A DNA stretch of 64,000 nt, taken from the NCBI RefSeq assembly GCF_050859025.1, contig NZ_CP138200.1, positions 6,076,001 to 6,140,000 on the forward strand. Direction: 5' to 3'. Every line of letters starts with the position of its first letter. Position 1 is the stretch's first letter. The notes beneath the pieces are model-generated. The model made no database searches. It was not told where the DNA came from and worked only from the letters and a program-made list of their open reading frames with translations. Shown here piece by piece: positions 9,716 through 18,655 of this stretch. This stretch comes from Wukongibacter sp050859025. Its GTDB lineage: Bacteria > Bacillota > Clostridia > Peptostreptococcales > Caminicellaceae. The position numbers were made by a program, and so were the translations under genes.

Positions 9716-10329
9716 GTAAATCATCTCCATATTTTTTATATCTTAGTCAAGTACATTCTCATAACTTGGCAGAATTGCATATACGAACATCATCATTAGT
9801 TTAGTTATTTAAAATAGAGCATGTTTTGATAATATAGCTCTAGAAGTTGCGGTACTCTGCATAGTAATAAATCTTTTAGACTTTTATTCATAGGTGTGTT
9901 CTATAGAAATCGTAATAAATCTTTTATATTTTGATGTGTATAAATTAAGTTCTACTATTTAAACCCTATATAGTAAGTTTTTTAGTATTAATTATGCAAT
10001 TTGCTCATCTAGTAGTTGTGATTACAGTATAGCATATTTTGAGAATATTTTTTCTTTGAAATTTATTAAACCTCAAAGTTGTTTGTATTTAGAATCTCTA
10101 TAAATACAAAAATAACTCCCCAAAAGCTCTTGGGGGTAGATAAGGTTTCTCTGTATCGAATCCCTCATTTTCGGGTAGGATTTCTCTTCCTTCAATGATT
10201 TTAAGTAAAATTTCTAGATTTATATATCTTAAAACTTAAATCCATTAAAACTAGTCAATTTACCATATAATTTGCCCTTTCACTAATGAAATTATTCTCA
10301 GTCTCTATAGATATAGACTTCACAAATAC
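9716..10329. other. intergenic stretch with repeat debris
   Basis: No gene seen. Positions 9900-9943 match the left half of family A (CTATAGAAATCGTAATAAATC). This runs directly into a family B half (GTGTATAAATTAAGTTCTAC) to about 9972, forming a chimera. Around 10130-10210 is a CTCCCC/GGGGG hairpin, then ATCGAATCCCTC ... GGATTTCTCTTCC, which resembles the interior of the family D element at 38727. Confidence 0.55.
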
Positions 10330-11634
10330 CTATTTTAAAAAGCTATGGCTGATTTTAAATCCAAGTCCTTGAAATAAATCACTACACTCTCTATTACTTT
10401 GAAGTACAACTAACTCAAAGCCTCCTTCTTTCCCTTTTATCATGGTATGAGCTGCAGTTACAGCTTCAATTCCTTGATCTCTTATCTCTGCTAGTGTAGA
10501 TAAGAAGTATAAACCAGCTGCCTCTTCATCTTCATTAGATTTTAAAAGGGCCGAAGCTGAAACAGTTTTTCCCTTTAACTCTCCAATATATAATTTATAC
10601 CCTAAATCATTATTTGAAACAATATTGAAAAGAATCTTTTTCACTCTTTTAATATCATATTTCGATACTCTCAATCCTTCGACTACAACATCACACCATC
10701 TGTTAATTTCTTTATCTCCCTTTACTTCCTTAAGGGAGAAATCTGGTATTTCCTTGTGTTCTAAATAAAAATTATTTAAGAAACTATACATGCCATAATA
10801 ATTTGGATTATTGCTGAGAAAGCTTTCCTCTTCTTCAATACTATTTTTGAATTGTTCATAGCTCCTTCGGTTTATTTCTATAAGTTCCTTTGGAATTCCA
10901 GCAATTATACCAAACCATGTAACCTGACCACATTCCACAAAACCACATTTTTTTGCCAACCCTGGAGACATATTGTTTTTCTCTACAATCTGTAAATAGG
11001 GTATCTTTCCATTTCTTATTATTTTATCGGCTAAATCTATACTAACATCAACAGCATACCCTTTCTTTCTATGACCTTCCTTTGTGTACATGATCCCCAT
11101 AGAATTATCCTCATGCACAAGAACCCACGATAAAATTTCTCCGCCTACATAGATTGCCGACGACGGCCTATCTTCTATATCTCGTCTTATTGCTTCAAGA
11201 CTATTAGAATTACTGTACTCATAATATTTATTAACCGTTTCTACATCTTCCATATTAATACTGTGAACTTCATTTTTTATTAAATCTAGATTCAAATTTC
11301 CTTCGGGTAAGTAGTATAGTGTACATGGATTTTCCCAATGAAGTTGAAATTTATCTTTAATTTTTTTAGCAATAGACTTTTCTACTCCCGCAAATCCAAA
11401 AAAACCTTCTTTAAAAAAGTTTTTTGCTATTTCGTCAATAAAACTATCCTCCTTTGAATAAATATAGTGCATATAGTCTTTTTTTATAAAAACTCCTTTA
11501 GGATTCTTCTCATCATCAACATATATTTCCGTTTCAGGTATATTTTCTATAATGCCAAGTATATTTAGATTTATAAGTAAATCCTTCTTTAGAAATTCTA
11601 TAATTGCCTTAGATTTTTTCGTTCTTATTATCAT
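10330..11634 (-). CDS. GNAT family N-acetyltransferase (two-domain)
   Basis: Protein of 434 residues with a GNAT fold in the middle: SWVLVHEDNSMGIMYTKEGHRKKGYA, whose GHRKKGYA is the acetyl-CoA pyrophosphate-binding motif A, then a strand/helix ending KKCGFVECG. The C-terminal half (about 290-434) looks like a second, degenerate GNAT repeat ending NRECSDLFQGLGF. ATG 11634 is preceded by GAGGTG at good spacing. It stands alone with gaps of over 300 bp on both sides. The acceptor substrate is unknown; Lys/Arg-poor loops give no hint. Confidence 0.8.
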   Translation of the reverse strand: MIIRTKKSKAIIEFLKKDLLINLNILGIIENIPETEIYVDDEKNPKGVFIKKDYMHYIYSKEDSFIDEIAKNFFKEGFFGFAGVEKSIAKKIKDKFQLHWENPCTLYYLPEGNLNLDLIKNEVHSINMEDVETVNKYYEYSNSNSLEAIRRDIEDRPSSAIYVGGEILSWVLVHEDNSMGIMYTKEGHRKKGYAVDVSIDLADKIIRNGKIPYLQIVEKNNMSPGLAKKCGFVECGQVTWFGIIAGIPKELIEINRRSYEQFKNSIEEEESFLSNNPNYYGMYSFLNNFYLEHKEIPDFSLKEVKGDKEINRWCDVVVEGLRVSKYDIKRVKKILFNIVSNNDLGYKLYIGELKGKTVSASALLKSNEDEEAAGLYFLSTLAEIRDQGIEAVTAAHTMIKGKEGGFELVVLQSNRECSDLFQGLGFKISHSFLK

Positions 11635-11822
11635 GGAATCACCTCTTTCCATCTATGTATAGATCTGATTAAATCTTTGTTTTATTGAAATCACTAATGT
11701 TTTACTATACACAAAATATTTCGTTTTTCTATTATACTAATTATTTTACATATTTTTTCAATATAATCCAATTTTTTTTAGATATATATAATAATCTAGA
11801 GCTTTCTATAATTATATTATTA

Positions 11823-11878
11823 GAAAAAAACACAAAAATAAGGGCTATATCATAAAACTATCTTATGGATTTAGCCCT
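11823..11878 (-). terminator. intrinsic terminator of the FMN-binding lipoprotein gene
   Basis: AGGGCTA ... TAGCCCT stem with an inner TCCATAA/TTATGA pairing, followed on the minus strand by TTATTTTTGTG and then seven T. The rest of 11635-11960 is A/T-rich and holds no gene. Confidence 0.75.
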
Positions 11879-11960
11879 AATGTATTTTAAAATAAAGCTT
11901 AAGCTTTGAAATTTTTAATAGAAAATAGATTTCTAATTCTTGAAAAACTCCTCAATTTGT

Positions 11961-12458
11961 CTATTTTGAAGCTTCTTCTAATGCTCTCTTAACCGCTATC
12001 TTCCAGTTATTTGTACTCACCGTAGCACCAGATATCGTATCTACTTCATAGCTTTGTTTTTCTATCATTTCATTAGCCATGTCTTCTCTATATTGCTTGA
12101 GATTAGGATAGGTTTTTCCATCCACCTCTTGACCAGTCCAATCATCATAGTTTACTTCATTGCCTTCTTTATCTAATCTTCTCAATGTGATTTCTTCAAT
12201 TTTTTCATTCTCAATTACTACAGTAGCATCTTCTGAACCGTATTCCCAAGGATCGCCTTTTCCTTCATAGGTTCCATCTTTATATTTCCCTTCGGTAACT
12301 TCTTCCCCTCCTTCTTCCTCCAAGTCTTCTTCGATTTCTTCTTCCTGTGGTGTTGTCTCTGGCTCCTTAGCTTTCCTAGTATCCTCTTCTTCCTGTGTAC
12401 ATGCCACAATGGAAAAAACTAATACACAAACAATTATAATACTAACAAACTTTTTCAT
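11961..12458 (-). CDS. lipoprotein with FMN-binding domain
   Basis: 165 residues. Signal peptide with lipobox (VFSIVAC, Cys20), a very acidic linker (about 25-55), then an FMN_bind domain starting YKDGTYEGKG and ending SGATVSTNNWKIAVKRAL. In this family the Thr of SGAT-S/T receives covalently bound FMN from a flavin transferase (family knowledge). It is therefore probably an extracytoplasmic electron-transfer flavoprotein anchored to the membrane. ATG follows GGAGGG. It is monocistronic with a terminator downstream; no ApbE-type transferase is in the window. Confidence 0.88.
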   Translation of the reverse strand: MKKFVSIIIVCVLVFSIVACTQEEEDTRKAKEPETTPQEEEIEEDLEEEGGEEVTEGKYKDGTYEGKGDPWEYGSEDATVVIENEKIEEITLRRLDKEGNEVNYDDWTGQEVDGKTYPNLKQYREDMANEMIEKQSYEVDTISGATVSTNNWKIAVKRALEEASK

Positions 12459-12703
12459 AATATCCCTCCATTAATAATCATATAGCTATTATTTTAGGCT
12501 TCTCAATAGCTATTTTAACTGCTTTACATCATAGTATAACCTTAAAAATATCAATTTATTAGTTTTGTACAGCCTATTTTAAACCAAGCTTTACTATTCA
12601 CAACTCGTGTATGTTAAGCTTATATAAAGAATATACTAATATCAAAGCTATATTTTAAAATTTTCTAGAATAGTCAAATATCAAATGGAAAGGAGAAGGT
12701 ATC

Positions 12704-13015
12704 TTGAATCTATCTCAGTCAATATCTTGTCCCTCATGTAACGGAAAAAATTTTCTGGCAAAGTACGAAGCAACCTATGTTTATACCTATAAAATAGATA
12801 CACCCGATACCCAGATTTCTTCAAATGATAAAGATAATCTACCATTTTTATTTGATAGGCGGGACCAATCAGCTTCAAATCAATATATAGAGTGCATGAA
12901 ATGTGGTACACGATACCCTTGTTCCTTTAAACTTGATTCCAATAAGGTTGACTTTACAATTTTGCAAAGAGCAATTCGTGGTGACCATGTGAAAAGTCCC
13001 GAGTTTTTTGGTTAA
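12704..13015 (+). CDS. small zinc-ribbon protein, function unknown
   Basis: 103 residues from a TTG start (12704) three bases after GGAGAAGGT; no ATG gives a better start. Two CxxC knuckles, C9-P-S-C12 and C-M-K-C near residue 65, would form one zinc ribbon around a polar insert. No membrane segment or known catalytic motif. Single gene between a promoterless gap and a strong bidirectional terminator. Possibly a nucleic-acid- or protein-binding adaptor; not recognised further. Confidence 0.72.
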   Translation: MNLSQSISCPSCNGKNFLAKYEATYVYTYKIDTPDTQISSNDKDNLPFLFDRRDQSASNQYIECMKCGTRYPCSFKLDSNKVDFTILQRAIRGDHVKSPEFFG

Positions 13016-13060
13016 TAGGAAAGACTTCCTGCTTTATTAACCATATTTAAATGCTGTTAA

Positions 13061-13110
13061 AAAATAACCTAAGAAAATCATTGAACTTTATGATTTTCTT
13101 AGGTTATTTT
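13061..13110. terminator. bidirectional intrinsic terminator
   Basis: Twenty-base perfect inverted repeat AAAATAACCTAAGAAAATCA with a 10-base loop. It lies between the plus-strand zinc-ribbon gene and the minus-strand pseudouridine synthase gene, with T-rich flanks on both strands. Confidence 0.85.
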
Positions 13111-13203
13111 CTTACTAGACAATTTGAATCCTTGTGCTATTTAATCATATATTTTGATTTGTAATACCTAACTAGTTACAGCTGGAGCTAAAGGCGAGTT
13201 AAT

Positions 13204-13899
13204 TTATATATAAAATAATTCAAAGGGAAACTCATTATATGGTTTTGTTTCAAACCGATGGACCTTCTTATCCTTTGGATGAATAAATGATATAGCCGTA
13301 GCCCATAAAGCAATCTGAGTCCATTTTTTTGTCTTAACAAAGGTCTTATTATACTTATTATCTCCCCATAAGGGCAATCCTGCATTTGAAAATTGGACAC
13401 GTATTTGATGATGTCTACCTGTTTCAAGTGCAATTTTCACAAGACTGAGGGTACCATACTCTTCATTTTCAACACTATCTAAAAGCTGATAACTTAACAC
13501 GGCCTTTTTAGACCTCTTTGTTCCCTCTTCTACCACCTTTGACATATTAATTCTACCGTTCCTCAAAAGATAATCCACGAGCTGAGCACTATCCTTATCT
13601 GACCTTCCACAGACTACTGCCTGATATTCCTTTTTAAGCCTTTTGGTTCTAATCTCCTCTGATAACCATGCATTGGCTTCCTTGGTCTTCGCGAATACCA
13701 TTAAGCCTCCAACTGGTCGGTCAAGCCTATGCACAATTCCAATATAAGGATCTCTAGCAGCAGGATATTTCACCTTTAGATACTCTTTAAGCTTTGAAAC
13801 CATATCACTATCTCCCGTTTTATCACTTTGTGAGGGAACCTTTGGAGGTTTCTCAGCTACTATAATATGCTTATCTTCAAAAACTATTTTAATCTCCAT
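13204..13899 (-). CDS. RluA-family pseudouridine synthase
   Basis: 231 residues, single catalytic domain without the N-terminal S4 domain found in RluD. The hallmark HRLDRPVGGLMVFAKT contains the catalytic Asp; later motifs are LETGRHHQIRVQF and LPLWGDNKYN. It would isomerise uridine in rRNA or tRNA. ATG 13899 follows AGGTGA; a GTG at 13908 is possible but overlaps that box. No S4 domain means the target (23S or tRNA) cannot be assigned. Confidence 0.9.
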   Translation of the reverse strand: MEIKIVFEDKHIIVAEKPPKVPSQSDKTGDSDMVSKLKEYLKVKYPAARDPYIGIVHRLDRPVGGLMVFAKTKEANAWLSEEIRTKRLKKEYQAVVCGRSDKDSAQLVDYLLRNGRINMSKVVEEGTKRSKKAVLSYQLLDSVENEEYGTLSLVKIALETGRHHQIRVQFSNAGLPLWGDNKYNKTFVKTKKWTQIALWATAISFIHPKDKKVHRFETKPYNEFPFELFYI

Positions 13900-14002
13900 A
13901 TAAATCACCTGGCTTATATCTTGTATTTAAATAATAATATCCCCCAAAAATAGATTACCTATATCTACTCTCAGGAGATAATTTGCTTAAAATATCATAT
14001 AT

Positions 14003-14620
14003 CTACTTTTTAAATATTCCGAAAGGTTTTCCTACTGGTAAAAACTCTCTTCCAAAATGCTTATTTAATACTGATGCTGCTGAACCATAGAAACCAACTA
14101 AGGATATAGTAATCTCAGAATATGCCGCAAGAGCATGAGCTGCTTCCTCTGCTATACCAAATGTGCTAAGTGATAACCCAATGAATAATAAGTCAATTAG
14201 AACAAAAATTGTAAATAATACCTTATGGGTTTCCATAGCTCCAATTGTCATGAAAATAGAAAAGATTAAATAACCAATAAAAGCAAATCCAAGCTGCTTT
14301 ACATCTGCATTTTCTGCCATCTTATCACCAAATACACCTAATTTGATAAGCCATGAAGCTGCAACACCAAACCAGAAAAATGCATATCCACCGAAGGCTG
14401 TAGTTCCAAAGGTATTTCCTTTTTGTGAATCATTAATACATGCAAATAATTGCGCAAATGCTCCTAAAAATATAGCCCAAGGAATTATGAAAGCTGTCCC
14501 CGTAGTAATTCCAAGCTTTTGTGATGATGCTACAAGAGTTACCATAGCAAGACCAAATAGCCCTAATGCCGATGGATCTGCATTAGTTATTGTTACATTT
14601 TGTGATTGATTGTTACTCAT
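14003..14620 (-). CDS. acetate uptake transporter, GPR1/FUN34/YaaH (SatP) family
   Basis: 205 residues, six predicted membrane helices. The family signature is near the N-terminus as ADPSALGLFGLAM, and the mid-protein FGGYAFFWFGVAASWL fits the channel motif. Members move acetate/succinate with protons through a hexameric pore. ATG is preceded by AAAGGAGGAAATC. A consensus sigma-A promoter lies at 14663-14690. Next to the ort cluster it may handle acetate generated from amino-acid fermentation (inference). Confidence 0.9.
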   Translation of the reverse strand: MSNNQSQNVTITNADPSALGLFGLAMVTLVASSQKLGITTGTAFIIPWAIFLGAFAQLFACINDSQKGNTFGTTAFGGYAFFWFGVAASWLIKLGVFGDKMAENADVKQLGFAFIGYLIFSIFMTIGAMETHKVLFTIFVLIDLLFIGLSLSTFGIAEEAAHALAAYSEITISLVGFYGSAASVLNKHFGREFLPVGKPFGIFKK

Positions 14621-14662
14621 GATTTCCTCCTTTAGTAAGATAAATTATTGACATACTTAGTC

Positions 14663-14690
14663 ATAATATCACATTTTACGACAAATTCAA
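14663..14690 (-). promoter_or_regulatory. sigma-A-type promoter of the acetate transporter gene
   Basis: Minus strand -35 TTGAAT, 16-base spacer, -10 TATTAT, about 45 bp upstream of the start codon. Confidence 0.5.
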
Positions 14691-14854
14691 AGCTATTTTT
14701 GTATTAGGTTTAAATTTCCATAGCTTCTTTTTAATTTCCCCATGATTTCTTCTAAATATGCCCTTTTCCATAATATTAGTTAGTCATAATAAAGTTTAAT
14801 TATATCTCCCCCTTCAACTTTAATAGGATTTTTCTAAAACAATTTAAAAAAACA

Positions 14855-15032
14855 AAAAAAGTATAGGACAACGCTTTCATGAAAGCGAAGGCTCTATACC
14901 GTTTGACTTCTAATAAATAAGTGATGGGAAATCACTTTACGAGAAATCTGGTAATATAGTTATGATTTTAACAAATATAACCCATCTATTTAGCTCTTTT
15001 ATATAATATCGAGGGTCATATTTAGAATTATT
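14855..15032 (-). ncRNA. putative structured small RNA, unannotated
   Basis: A sigma-A promoter (15039-15067) points into about 175 bases that end in a strong intrinsic terminator (hairpin 14861-14899, inner stem CGCTTTC/GAAAGCG, outer GTATAG/CTATAC, then TTTTTTTGTTTTTTT on the minus strand). Between them, nested complementary segments would fold into one long irregular hairpin: CTAATAA with TTATTAG, GATGGG with CCCATC, and GTTAT with ATAAC. No ORF with a ribosome binding site lies inside. The downstream acetate transporter has its own promoter, so a free RNA is more likely than a leader. Size and shape would fit a 6S-like RNA, but conserved 6S bases were not verified. Confidence 0.5.
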
Positions 15033-15038
15033 AGTTCT

Positions 15039-15067
15039 ATTATACACTATTTTTTACTTACCTCCAA
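15039..15067 (-). promoter_or_regulatory. sigma-A promoter of the putative small RNA
   Basis: Minus strand -35 TTGGAG, 17-base spacer, -10 TATAAT (perfect). Start expected near 15032. Confidence 0.5.
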
Positions 15068-15107
15068 ATTGAATATATATTTTGAAAGATGAAATACTTT
15101 GCATTTT

Positions 15108-15127
15108 GAATGAAATAAATTTCACTC
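15108..15127 (+). promoter_or_regulatory. putative enhancer (UAS) for the sigma-54 regulator of ort
   Basis: Inverted repeat GAATGAAAT-AA-ATTTCACTC, imperfect only at one base pair, centred about 85 bp upstream of the -24 element. That is the usual distance for NtrC-family binding sites. Confidence 0.4.
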
Positions 15128-15201
15128 TTCTTGACCTGTAAAAATTCATAGTATACTCTTAAGCCTTTTAAATACAACCTTTTTCTTAATTTTTAAAATT
15201 T

Positions 15202-15216
15202 TGGCACAAGTTATGC
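15202..15216 (+). promoter_or_regulatory. sigma-54 (-24/-12) promoter of ortAB
   Basis: TGGCACAAGTTATGC: the -24 GG and -12 GC are separated by exactly 10 bases, and TGGCAC matches the -24 consensus perfectly. It is about 100 bp upstream of ortA, and a sigma-54 response regulator is encoded 6 kb downstream in the same cluster. Confidence 0.8.
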
Positions 15217-15317
15217 AATATATAGTCAACATTACCTTAATCAATGCTTTGGTTGCTTCAAGTATGTATTGATTAATACTGCTCCATAAACTATAAAACG
15301 TATGTGAGGTGATAAGT

Positions 15318-15626
15318 ATGAATGCTACAAAAGGAGATTGGGTTAATGTGTATAATGTGGTTTTAAAACCTACAGAAAGGGCTCCACAAGTTCCAGAAGA
15401 TACTAAAGGTGTACCACTTGAAACATGGGTAAAGGGATTTATTGAAGAAGATGCTGAGATAGGCGATACGGTTAATGTTAAAACCATGACAGGTAGAACA
15501 GTTACCGGTAAGCTTGTTGAGGTTAACCCTTCATATACCCATTCCTTTGGCAACACTATACCAGAAGTATTTAAGATAGGGCTCAGCTTAAAGGAAGTAC
15601 TATTTGGAGGTGAGGAAAATGAGTAA
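15318..15626 (+). CDS. ortA: 2-amino-4-oxopentanoate thiolase subunit OrtA
   Basis: Small subunit (102 residues) of the thiolase of oxidative ornithine fermentation, which cleaves 2-amino-4-oxopentanoate with CoA to alanine and acetyl-CoA. It matches the OrtA pattern KGDWVNVYNVVLKPTERAPQVPEDT, LETWVKGF and the C-terminal PSYTHSFGNTIPE. ATG 15318 follows GAGGTG; an in-frame GTG at 15309 overlaps that box. ortB begins 8 bp before its stop, so the subunits are translationally coupled. Transcription is probably sigma-54 dependent. Confidence 0.93.
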   Translation: MNATKGDWVNVYNVVLKPTERAPQVPEDTKGVPLETWVKGFIEEDAEIGDTVNVKTMTGRTVTGKLVEVNPSYTHSFGNTIPEVFKIGLSLKEVLFGGEENE

Positions 15627-17046
15627 GGACATGGGTTATGATAGTGTAATGTCTCGTAGGAATGAGATAATGAAAAAAGCCGTAGGTATTGACTATGACA
15701 GATTTGAGTGTAAAGGCATCGCCTTTGATTATGAAAAGATGATGAAGGAAACTGGATACACCCTTGAGGAAATAAAAGAAATTCAAGGAGCTACAGGAGT
15801 AGGAAACACTCCATTACTAGAGATGAAAAACCTAACTAATCTTGCTAGAAGGATAGCAGGAAAGGGAAAGGGTGCAAGGATATTTATCAAGGATGAAGCT
15901 TCTAATCCATCAGGGAGCTTCAAGGCTAGGAGAGCTGCAAATGCAGTTTACCATGCAAAAAAGAATGGATATAAAGGTGTAATTGCAGCAACAAGTGGTA
16001 ACTATGGTGCGGCAGTAGCCAGTCAGGCAGCTATTCATGGGCTTAAATGTATCATAGTTCAGGAATGCTATGACAGTAAGGGAAAGGGGCAGCCGGAAAT
16101 AATCGAAAAGGCTAGAAAGTGTGAAGCCTATGGTGCAGAGGTTGTTCAGCTTACTGTAGGTCCAGAGTTATTCTATACCTTCTTAAGATTACTTGAGGAA
16201 ACTGGGTATTTCAATGCATCTCTTTATACTCCATTTGGAATAGCAGGAGTTGAAACCCTAGGATATGAGCTTTCAATGGAAATGAGAGAAATGATAGGAA
16301 GAGACCCAGACGTAGTAGTTTGTACAAATGCAGGAGGTGGTAACTTAACTGGAACTGCAAGGGGATTAATAAAAGCTAGTGCAGTGGATACTAAGGTAGT
16401 GGGTGCAAGTGTAAATCTTAAGGGCCTGCATATGGCAAGTGACGAGCAGTTTAACAAAAAATCCTTTACAACTGGTCACACAGGATTTGGAATACCATTT
16501 GCGACATGGCCTGACAGATCTGACGTACCTAGATCAGCAGCTAGACCACTTAGGTATATGGATAGATATGTAACGGTAACACAGGGTGAGGTGTTCTACA
16601 TGACAGAAGCCCTTGCACAGCTAGAAGGACTTGAAAGAGGTCCTGCTGGCAATACATCCTTAGCCGCAGCCTTTAGCCTTGCTCAGGAGATGGATGAGGA
16701 TCAAATTATAATTGCACAGGAAACAGAGTATACAGGTGCTGGAAAGCATATTCAACCTCAATTATCCTTCGCTAGGGAAAATGGAATAGAAATTGTATTT
16801 GGAAATCCAAGGGATGAGGTTCCTGGTAAGAACATCATATTTCCAGAGCATCCAAGGCTAATAAAGGCTGTCGATTTAGATTTAGAGAAAATTAGACAAT
16901 CATATATTAAAAACTGTATAGAGCTAAATGATATATCTGAAGTGAACCCTGAGGATTTAGAGTTCTTAGCAGCTGATACTAAATCGGATATTGATTTTAT
17001 CAAAAAAACCCTTGATAAACAAAATACAAGACAAAGTCCTTTATAA
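15619..17046 (+). CDS. ortB: 2-amino-4-oxopentanoate thiolase subunit OrtB (PLP-dependent)
   Basis: 475-residue catalytic subunit of the AKP thiolase, fold-type II PLP enzyme related to threonine synthase. NPSGSFKARRA carries the likely Schiff-base lysine, and AATSGNYGAAVASQ and CTNAGGGNLTG are phosphate- and cofactor-binding loops. ATG 15619 with GGAGGTGAG upstream overlaps ortA. The stop TAA abuts half a family B repeat (AATTAAAGTCTC ... CCCTATA). The partners for upstream steps (D-ornithine aminomutase OraSE, racemase Orr, diaminopentanoate dehydrogenase Ord) are not in this window. Confidence 0.94.
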   Translation: MSKDMGYDSVMSRRNEIMKKAVGIDYDRFECKGIAFDYEKMMKETGYTLEEIKEIQGATGVGNTPLLEMKNLTNLARRIAGKGKGARIFIKDEASNPSGSFKARRAANAVYHAKKNGYKGVIAATSGNYGAAVASQAAIHGLKCIIVQECYDSKGKGQPEIIEKARKCEAYGAEVVQLTVGPELFYTFLRLLEETGYFNASLYTPFGIAGVETLGYELSMEMREMIGRDPDVVVCTNAGGGNLTGTARGLIKASAVDTKVVGASVNLKGLHMASDEQFNKKSFTTGHTGFGIPFATWPDRSDVPRSAARPLRYMDRYVTVTQGEVFYMTEALAQLEGLERGPAGNTSLAAAFSLAQEMDEDQIIIAQETEYTGAGKHIQPQLSFARENGIEIVFGNPRDEVPGKNIIFPEHPRLIKAVDLDLEKIRQSYIKNCIELNDISEVNPEDLEFLAADTKSDIDFIKKTLDKQNTRQSPL

Positions 17047-17104
17047 ATTAAAGTCTCTACTTGAATCCCTATATAAAGATTCTTAAATTAGGCTTTGTTA
17101 AATC

Positions 17105-17165
17105 ACATAAGGGAAATTATAAAACTATCAACTATTTCAAAGGATTTATAATTCCCTGTATGTGT
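17105..17165. other. hairpin between ortB and the antiporter gene
   Basis: Inverted repeat CACATA-AGGGAAATTATAAA ... TTTATAATTCCCT-GTATGTG with a loop of about 22 bases, immediately before the GGAGGAG of the antiporter gene. It could attenuate or process the ort transcript; there is no T-run on the plus strand. Confidence 0.5.
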
Positions 17166-17191
17166 TATAAAAAATAAGGAGGAGATATAGT

Positions 17192-18610
17192 ATGAAAAAG
17201 CAAAACTTATCATTTTATGGTGGAAAATGGATGTCGTTCTTACCTTTTTTCGTTTTCCTAGTGGTTGCACTTTGGATTTCCCTTTTAGGTGCTCCAGACG
17301 TACGAGGCATGTGGGTTGGCTCTTTGCTAGGAATAATGGCTACTTTCTTCTTTGCTAAAAATCGTATAAGGTACGCAGAAATAGTTATTGAGGGAATGGC
17401 TGATAAAATAGCCATTGTGCCCGTTGCTTGCTGGATATTTGCAGGAGTTTTTGCATCAGTACTCCGCTCATCTGGACTTGTACAAGGAGTTATCTGGGCT
17501 GCCTACAATCTGAAAGCCACAGGTACAGTATTTACAATTATAACCTTTCTTGCATCTGCTCTTTTTGCTACTGCTGCTGGTACAGGCTTTGGTACTATCG
17601 TAGCTGGTATGGGTGTCCTCTACCCTGCAGGAGTTCTTTTAGGAGCTAATCCAGTTGTTCTTGCTGGTGCAATTGTTGGCGGCGGTGCCTTTGGAGATAA
17701 TCTGGCCCCAGTTTCTGATACAACTATATGTTCAGCTGCAAGCCAAGGAGCTGACGTTGGTGGAGTTGTACGATCAAGACTTAAATATTCATTATCAGCT
17801 GCTTCTATAACATTAATAGCTATAATAATCTTCGGCGGCGGCGGAAAGATATCTGAGGTTCCCTATGAAACCCTCGCTCAGTACATGAATCCAAAAGGTC
17901 TTATAATGTTAATCCCTGCACTTATAACTATATATATTGCTATCAAAAAGGGAGATATTATCTTTGCAACAACAATTGGAACCGTTATATCTGCTGCTGT
18001 AGCTATACCATTAGGACTAAATAGCTTTTCCAATCTTTTTTATGTTAAGGATGGTGCTGTAGGCGGTGTACTTGTGAACGGTATTGGAGGAATGGTGGAT
18101 ATATGTATTCTAGCCCTGCTCATATTATCCTGTGTTCATATCATGAAGGCAGGTGAAGGGGACAAAGAACTTCTTAGAATTGTAGAAAAATTAGTACACT
18201 CTGCTAGGGGTGTGGAAGCATCAATAGCTCTCCTTTCAACCTCCCTTGCTGGAATTATGGGTCTTAATGCTCCTCCAATTTTAGCTGTAGGAACATCCTT
18301 TGCAAAGCCACTAGGTGAAAAATACAAGATACATCCCTATCGTCGTGCTAATCTTTTAGACGCAACGGCATGTACTCTAGCATACTCACTACCTTGGACA
18401 CCAGCTCTACTTTTAACTCAGTCCTTAGCAAGTGAAGCCAATGCTCAATTTGGTGATATCGTACCTGCTCTTACCCCAGTTCAAATGGCTCCTTGGATTA
18501 TTTATACTTGGGCCTTACTAGTTGTAATGGTCTTTGCAATAATTACTGGTTGGGGAAGAACCTATATGGGCAAAAATGGTGAAGAAGTAAAGAGTTCTGA
18601 TTTAGCCTAA
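17192..18610 (+). CDS. Na+/H+ antiporter NhaC family transporter
   Basis: 472 residues with about 11 membrane helices. Family motifs are AAGTGFGTIVAGMGVLYPAG and GGGAFGDNLAPVSDTT, the conserved NhaC ion-path segment, and later LNAPPILAVG and TACTLAYSLPWTP. Related proteins exchange Na+ for H+, and some relatives swap amino acids or organic acids (malate/lactate). Strong GGAGGAG start signal. Placed directly after ortAB and before a peptidase, it is more likely to import a substrate or expel a product of this pathway than to act in pH homeostasis (inference). Confidence 0.88.
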   Translation: MKKQNLSFYGGKWMSFLPFFVFLVVALWISLLGAPDVRGMWVGSLLGIMATFFFAKNRIRYAEIVIEGMADKIAIVPVACWIFAGVFASVLRSSGLVQGVIWAAYNLKATGTVFTIITFLASALFATAAGTGFGTIVAGMGVLYPAGVLLGANPVVLAGAIVGGGAFGDNLAPVSDTTICSAASQGADVGGVVRSRLKYSLSAASITLIAIIIFGGGGKISEVPYETLAQYMNPKGLIMLIPALITIYIAIKKGDIIFATTIGTVISAAVAIPLGLNSFSNLFYVKDGAVGGVLVNGIGGMVDICILALLILSCVHIMKAGEGDKELLRIVEKLVHSARGVEASIALLSTSLAGIMGLNAPPILAVGTSFAKPLGEKYKIHPYRRANLLDATACTLAYSLPWTPALLLTQSLASEANAQFGDIVPALTPVQMAPWIIYTWALLVVMVFAIITGWGRTYMGKNGEEVKSSDLA

Positions 18611-18655
18611 ATATTAAGATAGACATAAAAACTATTATAGGAGAGCTTGACAGCT

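Noticed and set aside
9720..9780. CtsR operator or -24/-12 promoter before clpE (CTTGGCAGAATTGCAT)
   Set aside because: GG-to-GC spacing is 7 instead of 10 bases, and no tandem CtsR heptads are present.
12218..12409. 63-codon basic ORF inside the FMN-binding lipoprotein gene
   Set aside because: Frame shadow of the acidic linker of the real protein.
14855..15032. Riboswitch or T-box leader of the acetate transporter gene
   Set aside because: The terminator is 235 bp from the gene, which has its own -35/-10; no known riboswitch core or T-box sequence was recognised. Kept as a free RNA candidate instead.
15146..15556. Long ORF antisense to ortA
   Set aside because: It overlaps ortA and its promoter on the opposite strand, has no ribosome binding site, and mirrors the real gene's codon pattern.
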